A stretch of DNA of 64,000 nucleotides from Gordoniibacillus chartarius (GCF_042432825.1 NZ_JBHLWN010000090.1:1-64000); one strand, 5' to 3'. Counted from the stretch's first letter, positions 24,053-33,947 are shown. The notes: generated by a model not told the origin, from the sequence alone. Made by a program: numbers and translations.

Positions 24053-25870
24053 ATGAAGCACATCAATTGGATACGAAGAATGGTTTCAACGATTAGAAAC
24101 ATGAAGCTCCAGAATAAATTGATGGGCGGGTATTTATTAGGCTGCATGATACCGGTACTTGTTGTAAGTACAATTATTTATAGTCAATCCGTTGCGGGGC
24201 TTGAGGATTCCTCCCAGGAGTTTGCCACTCTGTACACGTCCCAAATCGAGAATTCTTTGAATCAACTCATGCAAGAATACGACAAAATCACAAAGTCGGT
24301 ATTGATAGACAAGGATTTCATCTCCAGGCTTAGGGATAATCAGAAAATCTCTATGGACGATAGGATCCTTCAGAGTGAAACGTTTCGCAGAATGCTGATG
24401 CGGGTGTCCTTGCTCAAATCCGATATCAGTACAGTGATGCTTATTAGTCCCGATAACGCCGTTTACCAATATACCAATACGACCAGCACGGTGAACGAAA
24501 GCGCGCTGTTATCGCAAGATTGGTACAAGCGGTACCGGAACTCGGACGATACGTTTTTTGTCACTGAATTGCATGACCGCTCCTACTACGAGGATAGGGG
24601 GGACGGTGCAATCGTTACGGTGGGAAGGGTACTGCTTACGTCCGATGGGGCGTTTGCGGGATGGCTTCTCATCGATCTGGATCCGTTCACGCTGCTCGCG
24701 CCGAATCCCGATTTTGTGCTCGCTCGCGATAAATATGACATGAGTGTGATCATTAGCAATTCGTTTGGGAAAACCGTGTACCATTCCGACGCCGCGAGCG
24801 GCCGGGTATCCTGGAAACAAGTTTTGGATTCGGAAATTGATTATACCAAGGATGTGAGCGACAAAGATCGAATCGTGATTTCAGGAGGCGTAAGCTTAGG
24901 CCATTTGATTGTTAAGACGGAGATTCCCCGCCAGAAGCTGTTACTTAAAATTCGAAAGATTCAATCCGTAACAGGGATCGTAATCCTAATGGGATTCGTG
25001 ATTATGGTGTTCGTTTCGTTAGGTCTCAACTATGCAATAACTAAGCCGATTAAAAGCTTGCGGCGGAGCATGAAGCAGGCCGAAGCCGGACAGTACATGC
25101 CCATCGAGAGGGTGCAGGCGCATGATGAGATCGGAAGTCTCGTCAACAGCTACAATAAAATGATCGTCACGATTCGAACCTTGATCGAAGACGTCTATAT
25201 TGCGGAGATCAAGCAGCGGCAGGCTAAGTTTCTTGCGCTTCAGAACCAGATCAACCCCCACATGCTGTACAACACGCTGGAATCGATCCGCATGAAGGCG
25301 CTGGTGAAGGAAGACGATGAGGTAGCCGGTATGATCAAAATTCTCGCGCGGATGTTTCGGCTCGCCTTGGGCAAGGAAGGCGGGCAGCATTCGATTAAGC
25401 ATGAATTGGAATATACGGTGAATTATTTGAAACTGCAAAACATCCGGTTTGATGACCGGTTCCGGCTGGAAGTCCGACTTCCGGATGAGATGCTGGAGTG
25501 CGGCATCATTCCGCTTGTCTTCCAGCCTATTGTGGAGAACAGCATCAACCATGGATTTCGGGATTACAGCCGATATATGAACATCGTGATCGAAGGCGTC
25601 GGGTCGACGGACGATGGGATTATGATTCGGATCACGGATGACGGCACCGGCATGTCCCGGGACAAGCTGGAGGAGCTGCAAGCTCAGCTGGTGGATGCGG
25701 ATTCGGATAAGCTCAAGATCGAGCAGACGGAGGAGACCGTAGGAAGAGGGCTGGGTCTGAAAAATATCGCGGAACGAATCAAGCTGCATTACGGAGATCG
25801 GTATGCTCTGAACATTTACTCGGAACAAGGAATAGGAACAACGGTTGAGATTCTTATTCCCAAGTGCTGA
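24053..25870 (+). CDS. YesM-like sensor histidine kinase
   Basis: A 605-residue membrane kinase. TM1 is near residues 22-45, the extracellular sensor (Cache-like) covers about 46-300 and TM2 about 303-325. HAMP is at 326-380, then the His_kinase domain with NQINPHMLYNTLESIRMKAL (phosphoacceptor His403) and an ATPase with ENSINHGF, DDGTGM and GRGLGLKNI. It phosphorylates the YesN-like regulator encoded 34 bp downstream in response to an extracellular, probably carbohydrate, signal. It has a promoter block shared with the transporter genes, so the system probably controls both. Translation starts at the ATG at 24053, without a strong ribosome-binding site. Confidence 0.9.
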   Translation: MKHINWIRRMVSTIRNMKLQNKLMGGYLLGCMIPVLVVSTIIYSQSVAGLEDSSQEFATLYTSQIENSLNQLMQEYDKITKSVLIDKDFISRLRDNQKISMDDRILQSETFRRMLMRVSLLKSDISTVMLISPDNAVYQYTNTTSTVNESALLSQDWYKRYRNSDDTFFVTELHDRSYYEDRGDGAIVTVGRVLLTSDGAFAGWLLIDLDPFTLLAPNPDFVLARDKYDMSVIISNSFGKTVYHSDAASGRVSWKQVLDSEIDYTKDVSDKDRIVISGGVSLGHLIVKTEIPRQKLLLKIRKIQSVTGIVILMGFVIMVFVSLGLNYAITKPIKSLRRSMKQAEAGQYMPIERVQAHDEIGSLVNSYNKMIVTIRTLIEDVYIAEIKQRQAKFLALQNQINPHMLYNTLESIRMKALVKEDDEVAGMIKILARMFRLALGKEGGQHSIKHELEYTVNYLKLQNIRFDDRFRLEVRLPDEMLECGIIPLVFQPIVENSINHGFRDYSRYMNIVIEGVGSTDDGIMIRITDDGTGMSRDKLEELQAQLVDADSDKLKIEQTEETVGRGLGLKNIAERIKLHYGDRYALNIYSEQGIGTTVEILIPKC

Positions 25871-25904
25871 TGCGGCGCCGGGGGATCTATGGGAGGTGCC
25901 TGAG

Positions 25905-27485
25905 ATGAAAGTATTTTTGGTGGATGACGAGAAGGGCATTGTGACCGGTCTGAAAAAACTGATCGGCCGATATATTCCTGAATGTGAAGTAGTAGGTGAA
26001 GCCTATAACGGTCTGGAAGGCGCAAGGCTGATACAAGACCGCGAGCCTGATATCGTCATTACGGATATCCGGATGCCGCATGCAGATGGTCTGGAAATGA
26101 TCGCGATGCTAAAGGATGCCGGGTGTCCGGCCGAATTCATTTTGCTGAGCGGATATGCGGATTTCGATTACGCACGCAAGGGCATGCAGCTCGGAGTCCG
26201 ATATTACATGAACAAGCCGGTGGAGGAAGAGGAACTGCGCGACTGCGTCTGCAAAGTGATGAACGGAATCCGGGAAGATCGTGACAAGCTGCAAGAGGTG
26301 GATGAACTGAAACAAGAAGTTCGCAGCCGCATACTGGAGAGCACTCTGCGGGACATTATCGATGCGGGTGGAGACAATTCGGTCTATGTCGGCGAGTGGC
26401 TTCGAATGGCCGGCATTCCGGAAGAACACACCCGGTTTGTCTGTGCTCTTCTCGAATTTGACGGCGGCAGCGGCACTTTGGCCGAAAATCGGATGAATCC
26501 GGTGTTCCGCCACGTAGACCGTGCATTGAATCGTTTTCGGGGTGTATACCGGTTTCGCTATGCAGGTTCTCAGCTAGCTATTGTGGTTGCTCATGGCGAG
26601 GATATCGAGTCCGGGGAGATCGCTCGGTCCCTCAACCGACTGAAGGAAGCGGTGTTTCGAGAGCTGCAGTTGTCCATGACTGCCGGAATCGGAATGGTCA
26701 AGGACAAGGCGGTTGAAATTAGCTCATCCTTCGAGGAAGCACGTCATGCGTTGAGCTATAAGGTGATCCAGGGGGCCAGGACTGTCATTTCGTATCCCGA
26801 GATCAGAAGCTTGACGGGCGAGCGCCGTAACGTTCCGGAGGAGCTAATCGACAAGCTGGAGGCTGCCCTGAACAATATGGACGAAGAGAAATGCATAAGT
26901 CTCATCGGCGAGATTTTCTGCTGGATGGAGGCGGAATTCATAGCGAGTCCGGCAGAGCTCCAATTACTGTGTTTGAATATTGTGCTGTCAAGCGTGCGTA
27001 AAATGTCTTTTCAGCAATTGCAGCAGAACGATTTTCTAGGGCGTCATATCCTCTCACTGGAGGGAATATCGCGGTTTCGGACACTAGAGCGTTTGGAGCA
27101 ATGGATGGTTGAGGTCATACAGGGAATCATTGCTTTCAATTTGGAGCATAATATTTCCAAGAAAAAAGACATTATTGCAGAGGTTAAGAAGTATGTCGCA
27201 GAGCACTACAATGAATCGATCAGTCTAGCGGAGCTGGCAGCCCGTTATTTCATCAATCCCTACTACTTAAGCCAGTTATTCAAACAAAAGACGGGCGATA
27301 CGTATTTGAATTTTTTGGCGCAGGTCCGGATTAACAAGGCGAAGGAGCTGCTGGAGAAGACGAATCTCAAGGTATATGAGATTTCCCAAACGGTAGGTTA
27401 CTCGGATACACAGCATTTTTCCCGTCTGTTTGAGAAACTGACGGGCTGCAAACCGAGCGAATACCGCCGCAATTCAAATGTTTGA
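25905..27485 (+). CDS. YesN-like response regulator, receiver plus AraC HTH
   Basis: A 526-residue regulator. The receiver (1-120) has VDDEK, phosphoacceptor Asp54 in VITDIRMPHADG and Lys in MNKPVEEEE. A central linker region of about 270 residues (including a GGDEF-like AraC-linker fold) follows. The C-terminal double HTH covers about 425-524 (SLAELAARYFINPYYLSQLFKQKTG and EISQTVGYSDTQHFSRLFEKLTGCKPSEYR). GGGAGGTG lies 6 nt before the ATG at 25905. It is the partner of the upstream kinase and likely activates the 27660-31082 transporter operon and its own operon through the shared direct repeats. Confidence 0.92.
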   Translation: MKVFLVDDEKGIVTGLKKLIGRYIPECEVVGEAYNGLEGARLIQDREPDIVITDIRMPHADGLEMIAMLKDAGCPAEFILLSGYADFDYARKGMQLGVRYYMNKPVEEEELRDCVCKVMNGIREDRDKLQEVDELKQEVRSRILESTLRDIIDAGGDNSVYVGEWLRMAGIPEEHTRFVCALLEFDGGSGTLAENRMNPVFRHVDRALNRFRGVYRFRYAGSQLAIVVAHGEDIESGEIARSLNRLKEAVFRELQLSMTAGIGMVKDKAVEISSSFEEARHALSYKVIQGARTVISYPEIRSLTGERRNVPEELIDKLEAALNNMDEEKCISLIGEIFCWMEAEFIASPAELQLLCLNIVLSSVRKMSFQQLQQNDFLGRHILSLEGISRFRTLERLEQWMVEVIQGIIAFNLEHNISKKKDIIAEVKKYVAEHYNESISLAELAARYFINPYYLSQLFKQKTGDTYLNFLAQVRINKAKELLEKTNLKVYEISQTVGYSDTQHFSRLFEKLTGCKPSEYRRNSNV

Positions 27486-27490
27486 CCGTT

Positions 27491-27533
27491 AGAAGTCTTT
27501 TTGCCGTGAGACGGCGAGAGGGCTTTTTTTTTC
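27491..27533 (+). terminator. terminator after the response regulator gene
   Basis: GCCGT-GAG-ACGGC lies inside a weaker AGTC/GGCT outer stem, followed by nine T residues. Confidence 0.75.
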
Positions 27534-27537
27534 AAAG

Positions 27538-27622
27538 CTAAAAAATGACCTTGTAAAATACTTAAAAACGACCCTTTGAGCCCGATGACTCCTCGCGTGT
27601 ATAGTATGTGTAAGCGAATACA
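27538..27622 (+). promoter_or_regulatory. promoter block of the module A transporter operon
   Basis: CTAAAAAATGAC (27538) and CTTAAAAACGAC (27561) lie 23 bp apart, followed by CCCTTTG, -10 TATAGT (27600-27605) and TGTAAGCGAATACA (27609-27622). The distance from TATAGT to the cre-like box is 9 bp, as in the block at 23855. It is probably activated by the YesN-like regulator and repressed through the cre-like site. Confidence 0.65.
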
Positions 27623-27659
27623 AGCAAATACAACAAAACGGATTCTAGGGGGAATCGGG

Positions 27660-28553
27660 TTGACTCATCGAATGAAGGTGTATTGGCCGCTGTATGTGAT
27701 GGCCATTCCGGGCATTATTTTTCTTATCGTGTTTAAGTACATTCCGCTGGCGGGTTCTGTGATCGCTTTCAAGGATTATTCGGTGTTCAGAGGATTTATG
27801 GACAGCCCATGGGTAGGATTGAAACATTTCGCAACCCTATTCCGTTATCCCGATTTCGCCCGGGTGTTCGGCAATACGCTGGTGCTCGGCTTTCTGCGAA
27901 TTGTAATCGTTTTCCCGGTGCCTGTCCTGCTGGCGCTCATGATCAACGAAATCCGGAAATCGGCGCTGAAGAAAGGGATTCAGACGGCTCTGTATGTTCC
28001 GCACTTTCTGTCTTGGGTCATCGTTGCCGGTATTGTATTCGATTTGTTCTCGCTTAGCGGATTGTTTAACGTGGTGCTCGGATGGTTTCATTATGATCCC
28101 GTCCTTGTGATGCAGGAAAGCGCATATTTCCGTGTGGTTTATGTGCTTACCTCCATATGGAAAGATGCGGGATGGGGAACGGTAGTCTATATGGCAGCAA
28201 TTAGCGCCATCGACCCGCAGCTCTACGAGTCGGCCATGATCGACGGCGCATCGCGCTTCAAGCAGATTCGACTCATTACGTTCCCGCTGCTGCTGCCTAC
28301 CGTGCTGGTGCTGCTGCTGCTCGAAATCGGCAATTTTCTTGATTTGGGCTTCGACCAGGTGTTCAATCTGCAAACGCCGATGACGTATAGCGTAGGGGAT
28401 ATTCTGGATACTTACGTATTCCGGACCGGCATTCAGCAAGCGCAGTACAGCTTCGCGACGGCGGTCGGTTTGTTCCAGTCGGTAATCGGATTTATTCTTG
28501 TGTATATCTTTAACAGATTGTCGAAAAAGGTTTCGGATGGGGGGCTGTGGTAA
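27660..28553 (+). CDS. carbohydrate ABC transporter permease (LplB type)
   Basis: A 297-residue inner-membrane permease with six predicted helices. The EAA loop is YESAMIDGASRFKQIRLITFPLL near residue 195, the site of contact with the ATPase. The TTG at 27660 follows AGGGGGAA by about 5 nt and gives the short cytoplasmic N-terminus MTHRMKVYWPLYVMAIPG. First gene of permease-permease-lipoprotein. No ATPase gene is present in the window, so a shared MsmX-type ATPase is likely. Confidence 0.9.
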   Translation: MTHRMKVYWPLYVMAIPGIIFLIVFKYIPLAGSVIAFKDYSVFRGFMDSPWVGLKHFATLFRYPDFARVFGNTLVLGFLRIVIVFPVPVLLALMINEIRKSALKKGIQTALYVPHFLSWVIVAGIVFDLFSLSGLFNVVLGWFHYDPVLVMQESAYFRVVYVLTSIWKDAGWGTVVYMAAISAIDPQLYESAMIDGASRFKQIRLITFPLLLPTVLVLLLLEIGNFLDLGFDQVFNLQTPMTYSVGDILDTYVFRTGIQQAQYSFATAVGLFQSVIGFILVYIFNRLSKKVSDGGLW

Positions 28554-28555
28554 CC

Positions 28556-29425
28556 ATGCACGAATCCAGAGGAGAAAAAATATTCGGTTCTGCTATTACC
28601 GCCATTCTGCTGCTCTTGTCCTTCATCGCGCTCATCCCGATTTTGTCCGTCCTTTCCACCTCATTCAGCTCCAGAAGGGTTGTGGATCTGAATCTGGTCA
28701 CGATATGGCCGAAAGAATTTACGCTTGCCTCCTGGAATTACATGGTCTTTCGTCCTGAGTTATGGAAATCGTTCTTCCTGACATTAGGCTCGACAGTGAT
28801 CGGTACGATGCTGGCACTGCTCATCACCGCTTTGCTGGCCTACCCGCTGTCGAAATCGGAATTCCGTTGGGGGCCTGTCATCATGGTTGGTGCCGTCGTG
28901 GCGATGATTTTCAAGGCGCCCATCGTGCCGTACTTCCTCACAGTTCGCGGAATCGGCCTTTATAATAACCTGCTGGTGCTGATTGTGCCGCATATCCTGA
29001 ATCCGTTCAACCTGATCATTATGCGCACCTTTTTCAAGCAATTCTCCAAGGAGCTGGAGGAAGCCGCCTTCATGGAGGGCTGCGGGTATTTCCGAATGCT
29101 GTTCCAATTCGTACTCCCGCTGTCCAAGGCGGTGCTGGCCACTCTAGCCTTGTTCTACGGCGTGGTCATCTGGAACCAGTTCCAGCATCCGCTGATGTTC
29201 CTGCAGGATCCCGGCTTGTTCCCGCTGCAGATCAAGATCCGGCAGTTCATCACCGACGATAACGTATTGATTCCGGGCGCCATTTCCAACGCGAACATGG
29301 CCTATAACGAACGGACGCTTAGAGCGGTGACGGTTATCTTTGCCATGATCCCGATTGTCACCGTATATCCGTTCTTGCAGAAATACTTCGTCAAAGGAGC
29401 CATGATCGGTTCCGTGAAGGGTTAA
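28556..29425 (+). CDS. carbohydrate ABC transporter permease (YtcP/LplC type)
   Basis: A 289-residue inner-membrane permease with the EAA loop LEEAAFMEGCGYFRMLFQFVL near 172-192. It forms a heterodimer with the preceding permease. The start is the ATG at 28556, 2 bp after the upstream stop, with a G-rich GGATGGGGGG upstream; a GTG at 28547 that overlaps the upstream gene is possible. The binding protein gene follows 67 bp later. Confidence 0.9.
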   Translation: MHESRGEKIFGSAITAILLLLSFIALIPILSVLSTSFSSRRVVDLNLVTIWPKEFTLASWNYMVFRPELWKSFFLTLGSTVIGTMLALLITALLAYPLSKSEFRWGPVIMVGAVVAMIFKAPIVPYFLTVRGIGLYNNLLVLIVPHILNPFNLIIMRTFFKQFSKELEEAAFMEGCGYFRMLFQFVLPLSKAVLATLALFYGVVIWNQFQHPLMFLQDPGLFPLQIKIRQFITDDNVLIPGAISNANMAYNERTLRAVTVIFAMIPIVTVYPFLQKYFVKGAMIGSVKG

Positions 29426-29492
29426 TCGGCTATCGGTTTTACGGCTCATTGAGCCTAAACATAGTATACTCATTTTAAGGGGGAAACCTATC

Positions 29493-31082
29493 ATGGCAAT
29501 GAAAAAGCTAGTAGTGCTTGCAGCAGTCAGCGCCCTTGCCTTTACGGTCGTCACCGGCTGTGCGGGCAGCACGAACTCTTCCGGAAGTCCTTCGGCAGCG
29601 GCGCCGAACAAGAGCGTGGATGCGAAATCGGATGGGATCGTTGATGTTGAAGTATGGGGAACCAATATCGGCTATAAACCTATCACGAAAGGCAGCAAAA
29701 CGTATGAATTCTTCAAAGAGAAGCTGGGCGTCGGTGTGATCCATCCGTATGTGGAATGGAATGGAGGAACCAACTACTTAAACCAGCTGAACCTGAAGAT
29801 CGCATCCGGCGAAATGCCCGATTTGTTTCTTCCCTATGGGGGCATCGAAAACAACTTGGCCAAAAACGGGGCTATCGCCGACCTGACCGACCTGCTGCCG
29901 AAATATGCGCCGAATGTGTGGCAAAACATTCCTCAGGATGTATGGAATATCGTCAAAGCAAATGATCCTACCGGTCAGGGGAAAATTTATTATATTCCTA
30001 ATATAGTGGACTACGGAAGATACGGCGGCATGATACGTCAGGATTGGCTTGACAAGCTGGGCTTGCCGATGCCGAAGACGCAAGAGGAATATGTGAAAGT
30101 TCTGGAGGCGTTCCGGGACAAGGATCCTAATGGCAACGGACAAAAAGACGAGCTCCCTACCGGCGGCCGTCAAGAGGCGCGCTGGATGGATCATCTATTT
30201 GCTATGTACGGTGTGGCTATGTTCGAAGGCTACCCGGATTGGGATCTGTACGACGGCAAGCTGACTTATTCCGCCGTAACGCCGAATATGAAAGCCGCCT
30301 TGGAATTTACCGCCAAACTGTATAAGGATGGTTTAATGGATAAGGAATCGCTTCTGAACGACAAGGCGAAGTGGGACGGCAAGGTTACGGCGAACAAGGC
30401 CGGGAACTACTTCCATTGGGTTGAGCAAATCCCTCTGTATCTGGATGGTTTGCAAAAGAACAGCAGCGTGAAGGGCCAATTCTCTGTACTCCCTATACCG
30501 GAAGTTCCGGGCTATAAGGGCTTCTATACGTGGAAAAGAAGAATGGACCCGCAATGGGTTGTCAAGAACACCAAGGACCAGGCGAAGCTGATGGCCACTT
30601 TGAAGCTGCTGGACAATGTGTACGACAAGAAGAATTTTAAGGATTTGTACCTTGGCGTCGAAGGCATGCACTATACGATGAAGGACGGCAAAGCCGTCAA
30701 GCTTCCTGATGACAAGAGCACTCAAGAGAATGTTGGGATCTTTAATACGTCTTCAAGTCTGGCGACACTTGAGTTTACAACCGATCTCATCAAAAGCACT
30801 GCATCGGCGGACACGATGTGGGAGGCTGACCAGGCCGTCAAAGGCATGCAAGAGGCACAGAAGTATGCCAAGGTTATTGCCGGCGACGGCATGCCGGCCA
30901 GCGTCTACGACGGCTTCCCGGACATCAACAATCGCACGCTGTATATCGAATACGCCACCAAGATCATCACCGGCCAGTATCCGATCGGCAAGTTCGACGA
31001 ATTTGTAGACAAGTGGAACAAATCGGGCGGCGAAGAGGTAACGAAGCGCGCGAGAGAATGGTATGCGAAAGTGAAAAAATAA
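29493..31082 (+). CDS. extracellular solute-binding lipoprotein (LplA/LipO type)
   Basis: A 529-residue lipoprotein. The signal peptide ends in the lipobox VTGC (Cys near residue 23), so the protein is tethered outside the membrane. The mature part has the family-1 binding-protein outline. DKDPNGNGQKDELP near residue 210 is a calcium-binding EF-hand-like loop common in this subgroup, which binds larger oligosaccharides. It delivers sugar to the two upstream permeases. AAGGGGGAA lies upstream of the ATG. A hairpin separates it from the hydrolase gene. Confidence 0.92.
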   Translation: MAMKKLVVLAAVSALAFTVVTGCAGSTNSSGSPSAAAPNKSVDAKSDGIVDVEVWGTNIGYKPITKGSKTYEFFKEKLGVGVIHPYVEWNGGTNYLNQLNLKIASGEMPDLFLPYGGIENNLAKNGAIADLTDLLPKYAPNVWQNIPQDVWNIVKANDPTGQGKIYYIPNIVDYGRYGGMIRQDWLDKLGLPMPKTQEEYVKVLEAFRDKDPNGNGQKDELPTGGRQEARWMDHLFAMYGVAMFEGYPDWDLYDGKLTYSAVTPNMKAALEFTAKLYKDGLMDKESLLNDKAKWDGKVTANKAGNYFHWVEQIPLYLDGLQKNSSVKGQFSVLPIPEVPGYKGFYTWKRRMDPQWVVKNTKDQAKLMATLKLLDNVYDKKNFKDLYLGVEGMHYTMKDGKAVKLPDDKSTQENVGIFNTSSSLATLEFTTDLIKSTASADTMWEADQAVKGMQEAQKYAKVIAGDGMPASVYDGFPDINNRTLYIEYATKIITGQYPIGKFDEFVDKWNKSGGEEVTKRAREWYAKVKK

Positions 31083-31094
31083 TAGGTTGATCAA

Positions 31095-31136
31095 GAATAT
31101 CCGCCTTGCTTCGATTCGAAGACGGGCGGATATTTC
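31095..31136 (+). terminator. terminator or attenuator between lipoprotein and hydrolase genes
   Basis: AATATCCGCC (31096-31105) pairs with GGCGGATATT (31125-31134) and is followed by TCAA. The T-tract is weak, so read-through into the hydrolase gene is likely. Confidence 0.6.
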
Positions 31137-31153
31137 AATAACGGGAGGCATTT

Positions 31154-33814
31154 ATGAACAATCGTCTTAAAGAAGTGCTTGAGGGTCGAGAGCATAATTA
31201 TATCCTTCCTTTTCTTTGGCAGCATGGCGAAGAGGAACACGTGATCCGGGAAGAGATGGCCCGCGTTCATGAAGCCGGGATCGGCGCCGTCTGCATCGAG
31301 GCAAGACCTCATCCGGATTTTCTCAGTCCGAAATGGTGGACGGATATGGACATCATTATGGACGAAGCTCGAAAGCGCGGCATGAAGGTATGGCTGCTCG
31401 ATGACGATCATTTCCCGACGGGGCATGCGGCAGGCAAAGTGAAGGAGGCTCCGGAAGAGCTTCATCGCAAGTTTTTGGGTGAACGGTATATCGATACGAT
31501 CGGTCCTGCGCAAGGAACATCGCTGCTGCTGGATACGCTGCTGATGAGCGGGCTTCGACCAACCTTCTCGCACAGCCGATACGCGAAAGGCAAAAACAAG
31601 CTCGTCTCCGTTGTCGCGGTCCGCCGTAATCCATCCGATGGAACATTACTTGGCCACAGCATCGACATCACCGACCTTGTGCAAGACGGTATTCTGTACT
31701 GGGATATCCCAGAGGGGTATTGGCGGGTATTTGTAATTTCAGAAAATATGGATGGCGGCAGCCAGCAGCAGGAAGATCATCTGAACCCGCTGGATCGGGG
31801 GTCTGTTCGTATTCTGCTCGATACCGTTTATGAGGCGGTTTACGAACGATACAAGGCGGATTTCGGAAACACATTTGCCGGATTCTTTTCGGACGAGCCC
31901 GGATTTTACAATGATAAGACGACCTTCGACTTTCATTCGAAGCCCGGAAAAAAAGGGGTGCCGCTCCCCTGGAGCAGTGAAATGCCGGCCTTGCTTGAGG
32001 AGGCGTTGGGCGCGAACTTCCGTAAGTACCTGTATCTGCTCTGGCATGATGGGGAAATGTCCAACAGTGTGCGGTATACCTATATGAATATCGTCAGCAA
32101 GCTCTACGCGGACAACTTCTGCAATCAAATCGGAGAGTGGTGCAGAGCGCGCGGGGTGGAATACATCGGTCATGTACTCGAAGACAACAACGTTCATGCA
32201 AGGCTTGGTCCCGGCCCAGGCCACTTCTTCCGTTCGATGTGGGGACAAGACATGTCGGGCCTCGATGTAGTGCTGTGGCAAATCGTGCCCGGCTTCGATG
32301 AATTGTCTTTCAGCAAGCCGGGCGGGGATACGGACAGCGAATTTTTCCACTACGGTCTCGCGAAGCTTGGAGTGTCGCTTGGCCACCTTGATCCGAAAAA
32401 ACAAGGCCGGACGATGTGCGAAGTGTATGGGGCGTATGGCTGGGCGGAAGGCCTTAAGCTGATGAAATGGATTACAGATCATATGCTGGTCCGCGGTGTC
32501 AATTATTTTGTCCCGCATTCTTTTACACAGAAAGCTTTTCCGGATCCGGATTGTCCGCCGCATATGTACGCAAGCGGGAAAAATCCGCAGTTCCGCTACT
32601 ATAAGCATTTAAACCGGTATATGAATCGGATCAGTCACCTGATTTCAGGCGGAAGACATGTGGCGACCGCGGCGGTTATGTATCATGCCGAAGCCGAATG
32701 GTCGGGGGAAGCGATGCTATTCCAGAAGCCCGTGAAGAGCTTGATGCAGCGTCAGATCGATTGCGAAGTAGTTTCCGTTGATATTCTTCTGGAAGCGGCA
32801 AGCGTGATCGACAGGAAGCTGCATGTCAATCAAGAGGATTACGAGTGCTTGATCGTCCCTTATGCAGAAGCGCTTCCGGAGGCGATGCTTCGTCGTTTGA
32901 ACCAGCTTGCCGAACAAGGACTGGCTATACGTTTTGTAGACGGACTGCCGATGCGAGCAAGCGAGGGGGGCGAGGTTTCCGCCGAACTTTCCCATCTGGC
33001 CGATCACCCGAATGTGAAGGTTGTGGCTTTAGACCAACTTGCGCAAGAACTTATTGCCGACGGACATTATGATATTACAGTCGGCAAGCACGAACCGTAT
33101 CTTCGGAACTATCATTACGTACATGACGGTTTGGATGTGTTTATGTTCTTTAACGAACACCCGCATCAAACGATACGCGCGGAGATCGTTATGCCCGTCG
33201 AGGGTGATGTTTATGCCTATAATGCCTTCCTGAATCGGTTGACTCGTTTGAATGCAACCGGGGAGGAAGGTGCGACAGCAGTGCAGCTTGAGCTTCATTC
33301 GTATGAATCCATCGTACTGCTTCATGGAGCCGGTCTTGAAGGATATGCTGTGCCGCCGCAGTACGAGGCAGGTTCCGAGCTTGAGCTGAAGGGAGAATGG
33401 ACCGTAGCCATCGCTGAAGCTGAACTTTATCCTCATTTCAAGGAATGGGGAAAACTGACGGCTTTAACGAATATGAGCGGGCCTGGTGGCCTGCCTAGAT
33501 TTACCGGCACCTTCCGTTATGAAACGGAATTCGGGTGGACCGAATCCGGGCAACAGGCTCTGTTAGATTTGGGCGAAGTTTATGAAACGGCAGAAGTATG
33601 GTTAAACGGCGAGCAAGCAGGAATACGCCTCTGTCCGCCGTACCGCTTGGAGATCAATGGTCTGATCAAGCAGGGGACAAACAAGCTTGTCGTCGAGGTT
33701 ACGAATACGCTCGCGAAAGATCAGCACGACTTCTTATCGGCCTTTGCACAGCAGGAACCGAGCGGACTCATCGGGCCCGTTCGGGTGAAGAGTACCATGA
33801 CGTCCACGGACTAG
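31154..33814 (+). CDS. putative glycoside hydrolase, GH106-like, with C-terminal beta-sandwich
   Basis: An 886-residue protein without a signal peptide, so cytosolic. The N-terminal barrel has VWLLDDDHFPTGHAAGKV (about 80-97) and GFFSDEPGFYN (about 241-251), acidic blocks typical of the GH106 alpha-L-rhamnosidase-like group. The C-terminal 130 residues (GEWTVAIAEAEL, TFRYETEF, LDLGEVYETAEVWLNGEQAG, GTNKLVVEVTNTLA) form a galactose-binding jelly roll as in many GH2/GH106 proteins. GGGAGG is upstream of the ATG. It would cleave an oligosaccharide imported by the preceding transporter. The bond cleaved is uncertain: rhamnose or galactose linkages are the guess. Confidence 0.72.
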   Translation: MNNRLKEVLEGREHNYILPFLWQHGEEEHVIREEMARVHEAGIGAVCIEARPHPDFLSPKWWTDMDIIMDEARKRGMKVWLLDDDHFPTGHAAGKVKEAPEELHRKFLGERYIDTIGPAQGTSLLLDTLLMSGLRPTFSHSRYAKGKNKLVSVVAVRRNPSDGTLLGHSIDITDLVQDGILYWDIPEGYWRVFVISENMDGGSQQQEDHLNPLDRGSVRILLDTVYEAVYERYKADFGNTFAGFFSDEPGFYNDKTTFDFHSKPGKKGVPLPWSSEMPALLEEALGANFRKYLYLLWHDGEMSNSVRYTYMNIVSKLYADNFCNQIGEWCRARGVEYIGHVLEDNNVHARLGPGPGHFFRSMWGQDMSGLDVVLWQIVPGFDELSFSKPGGDTDSEFFHYGLAKLGVSLGHLDPKKQGRTMCEVYGAYGWAEGLKLMKWITDHMLVRGVNYFVPHSFTQKAFPDPDCPPHMYASGKNPQFRYYKHLNRYMNRISHLISGGRHVATAAVMYHAEAEWSGEAMLFQKPVKSLMQRQIDCEVVSVDILLEAASVIDRKLHVNQEDYECLIVPYAEALPEAMLRRLNQLAEQGLAIRFVDGLPMRASEGGEVSAELSHLADHPNVKVVALDQLAQELIADGHYDITVGKHEPYLRNYHYVHDGLDVFMFFNEHPHQTIRAEIVMPVEGDVYAYNAFLNRLTRLNATGEEGATAVQLELHSYESIVLLHGAGLEGYAVPPQYEAGSELELKGEWTVAIAEAELYPHFKEWGKLTALTNMSGPGGLPRFTGTFRYETEFGWTESGQQALLDLGEVYETAEVWLNGEQAGIRLCPPYRLEINGLIKQGTNKLVVEVTNTLAKDQHDFLSAFAQQEPSGLIGPVRVKSTMTSTD

Positions 33815-33854
33815 TTGGTTTACGGGAGGAGTTTGCATACGTTTAGATGCAAGG

Positions 33855-33894
33855 GAGGGAGCGGCCTGTGTATGAACTGCTCCCCATCTTTTTT
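33855..33894 (+). terminator. terminator after the GH106-like gene
   Basis: GGGAGC pairs with GCTCCC across a short loop and is followed by CATCTTTTTT. Confidence 0.7.
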
Positions 33895-33947
33895 CATCAA
33901 AAATCTTCGTAGCGATCTTGGCGATGCTTTGTTAATATGGAAGTAAC

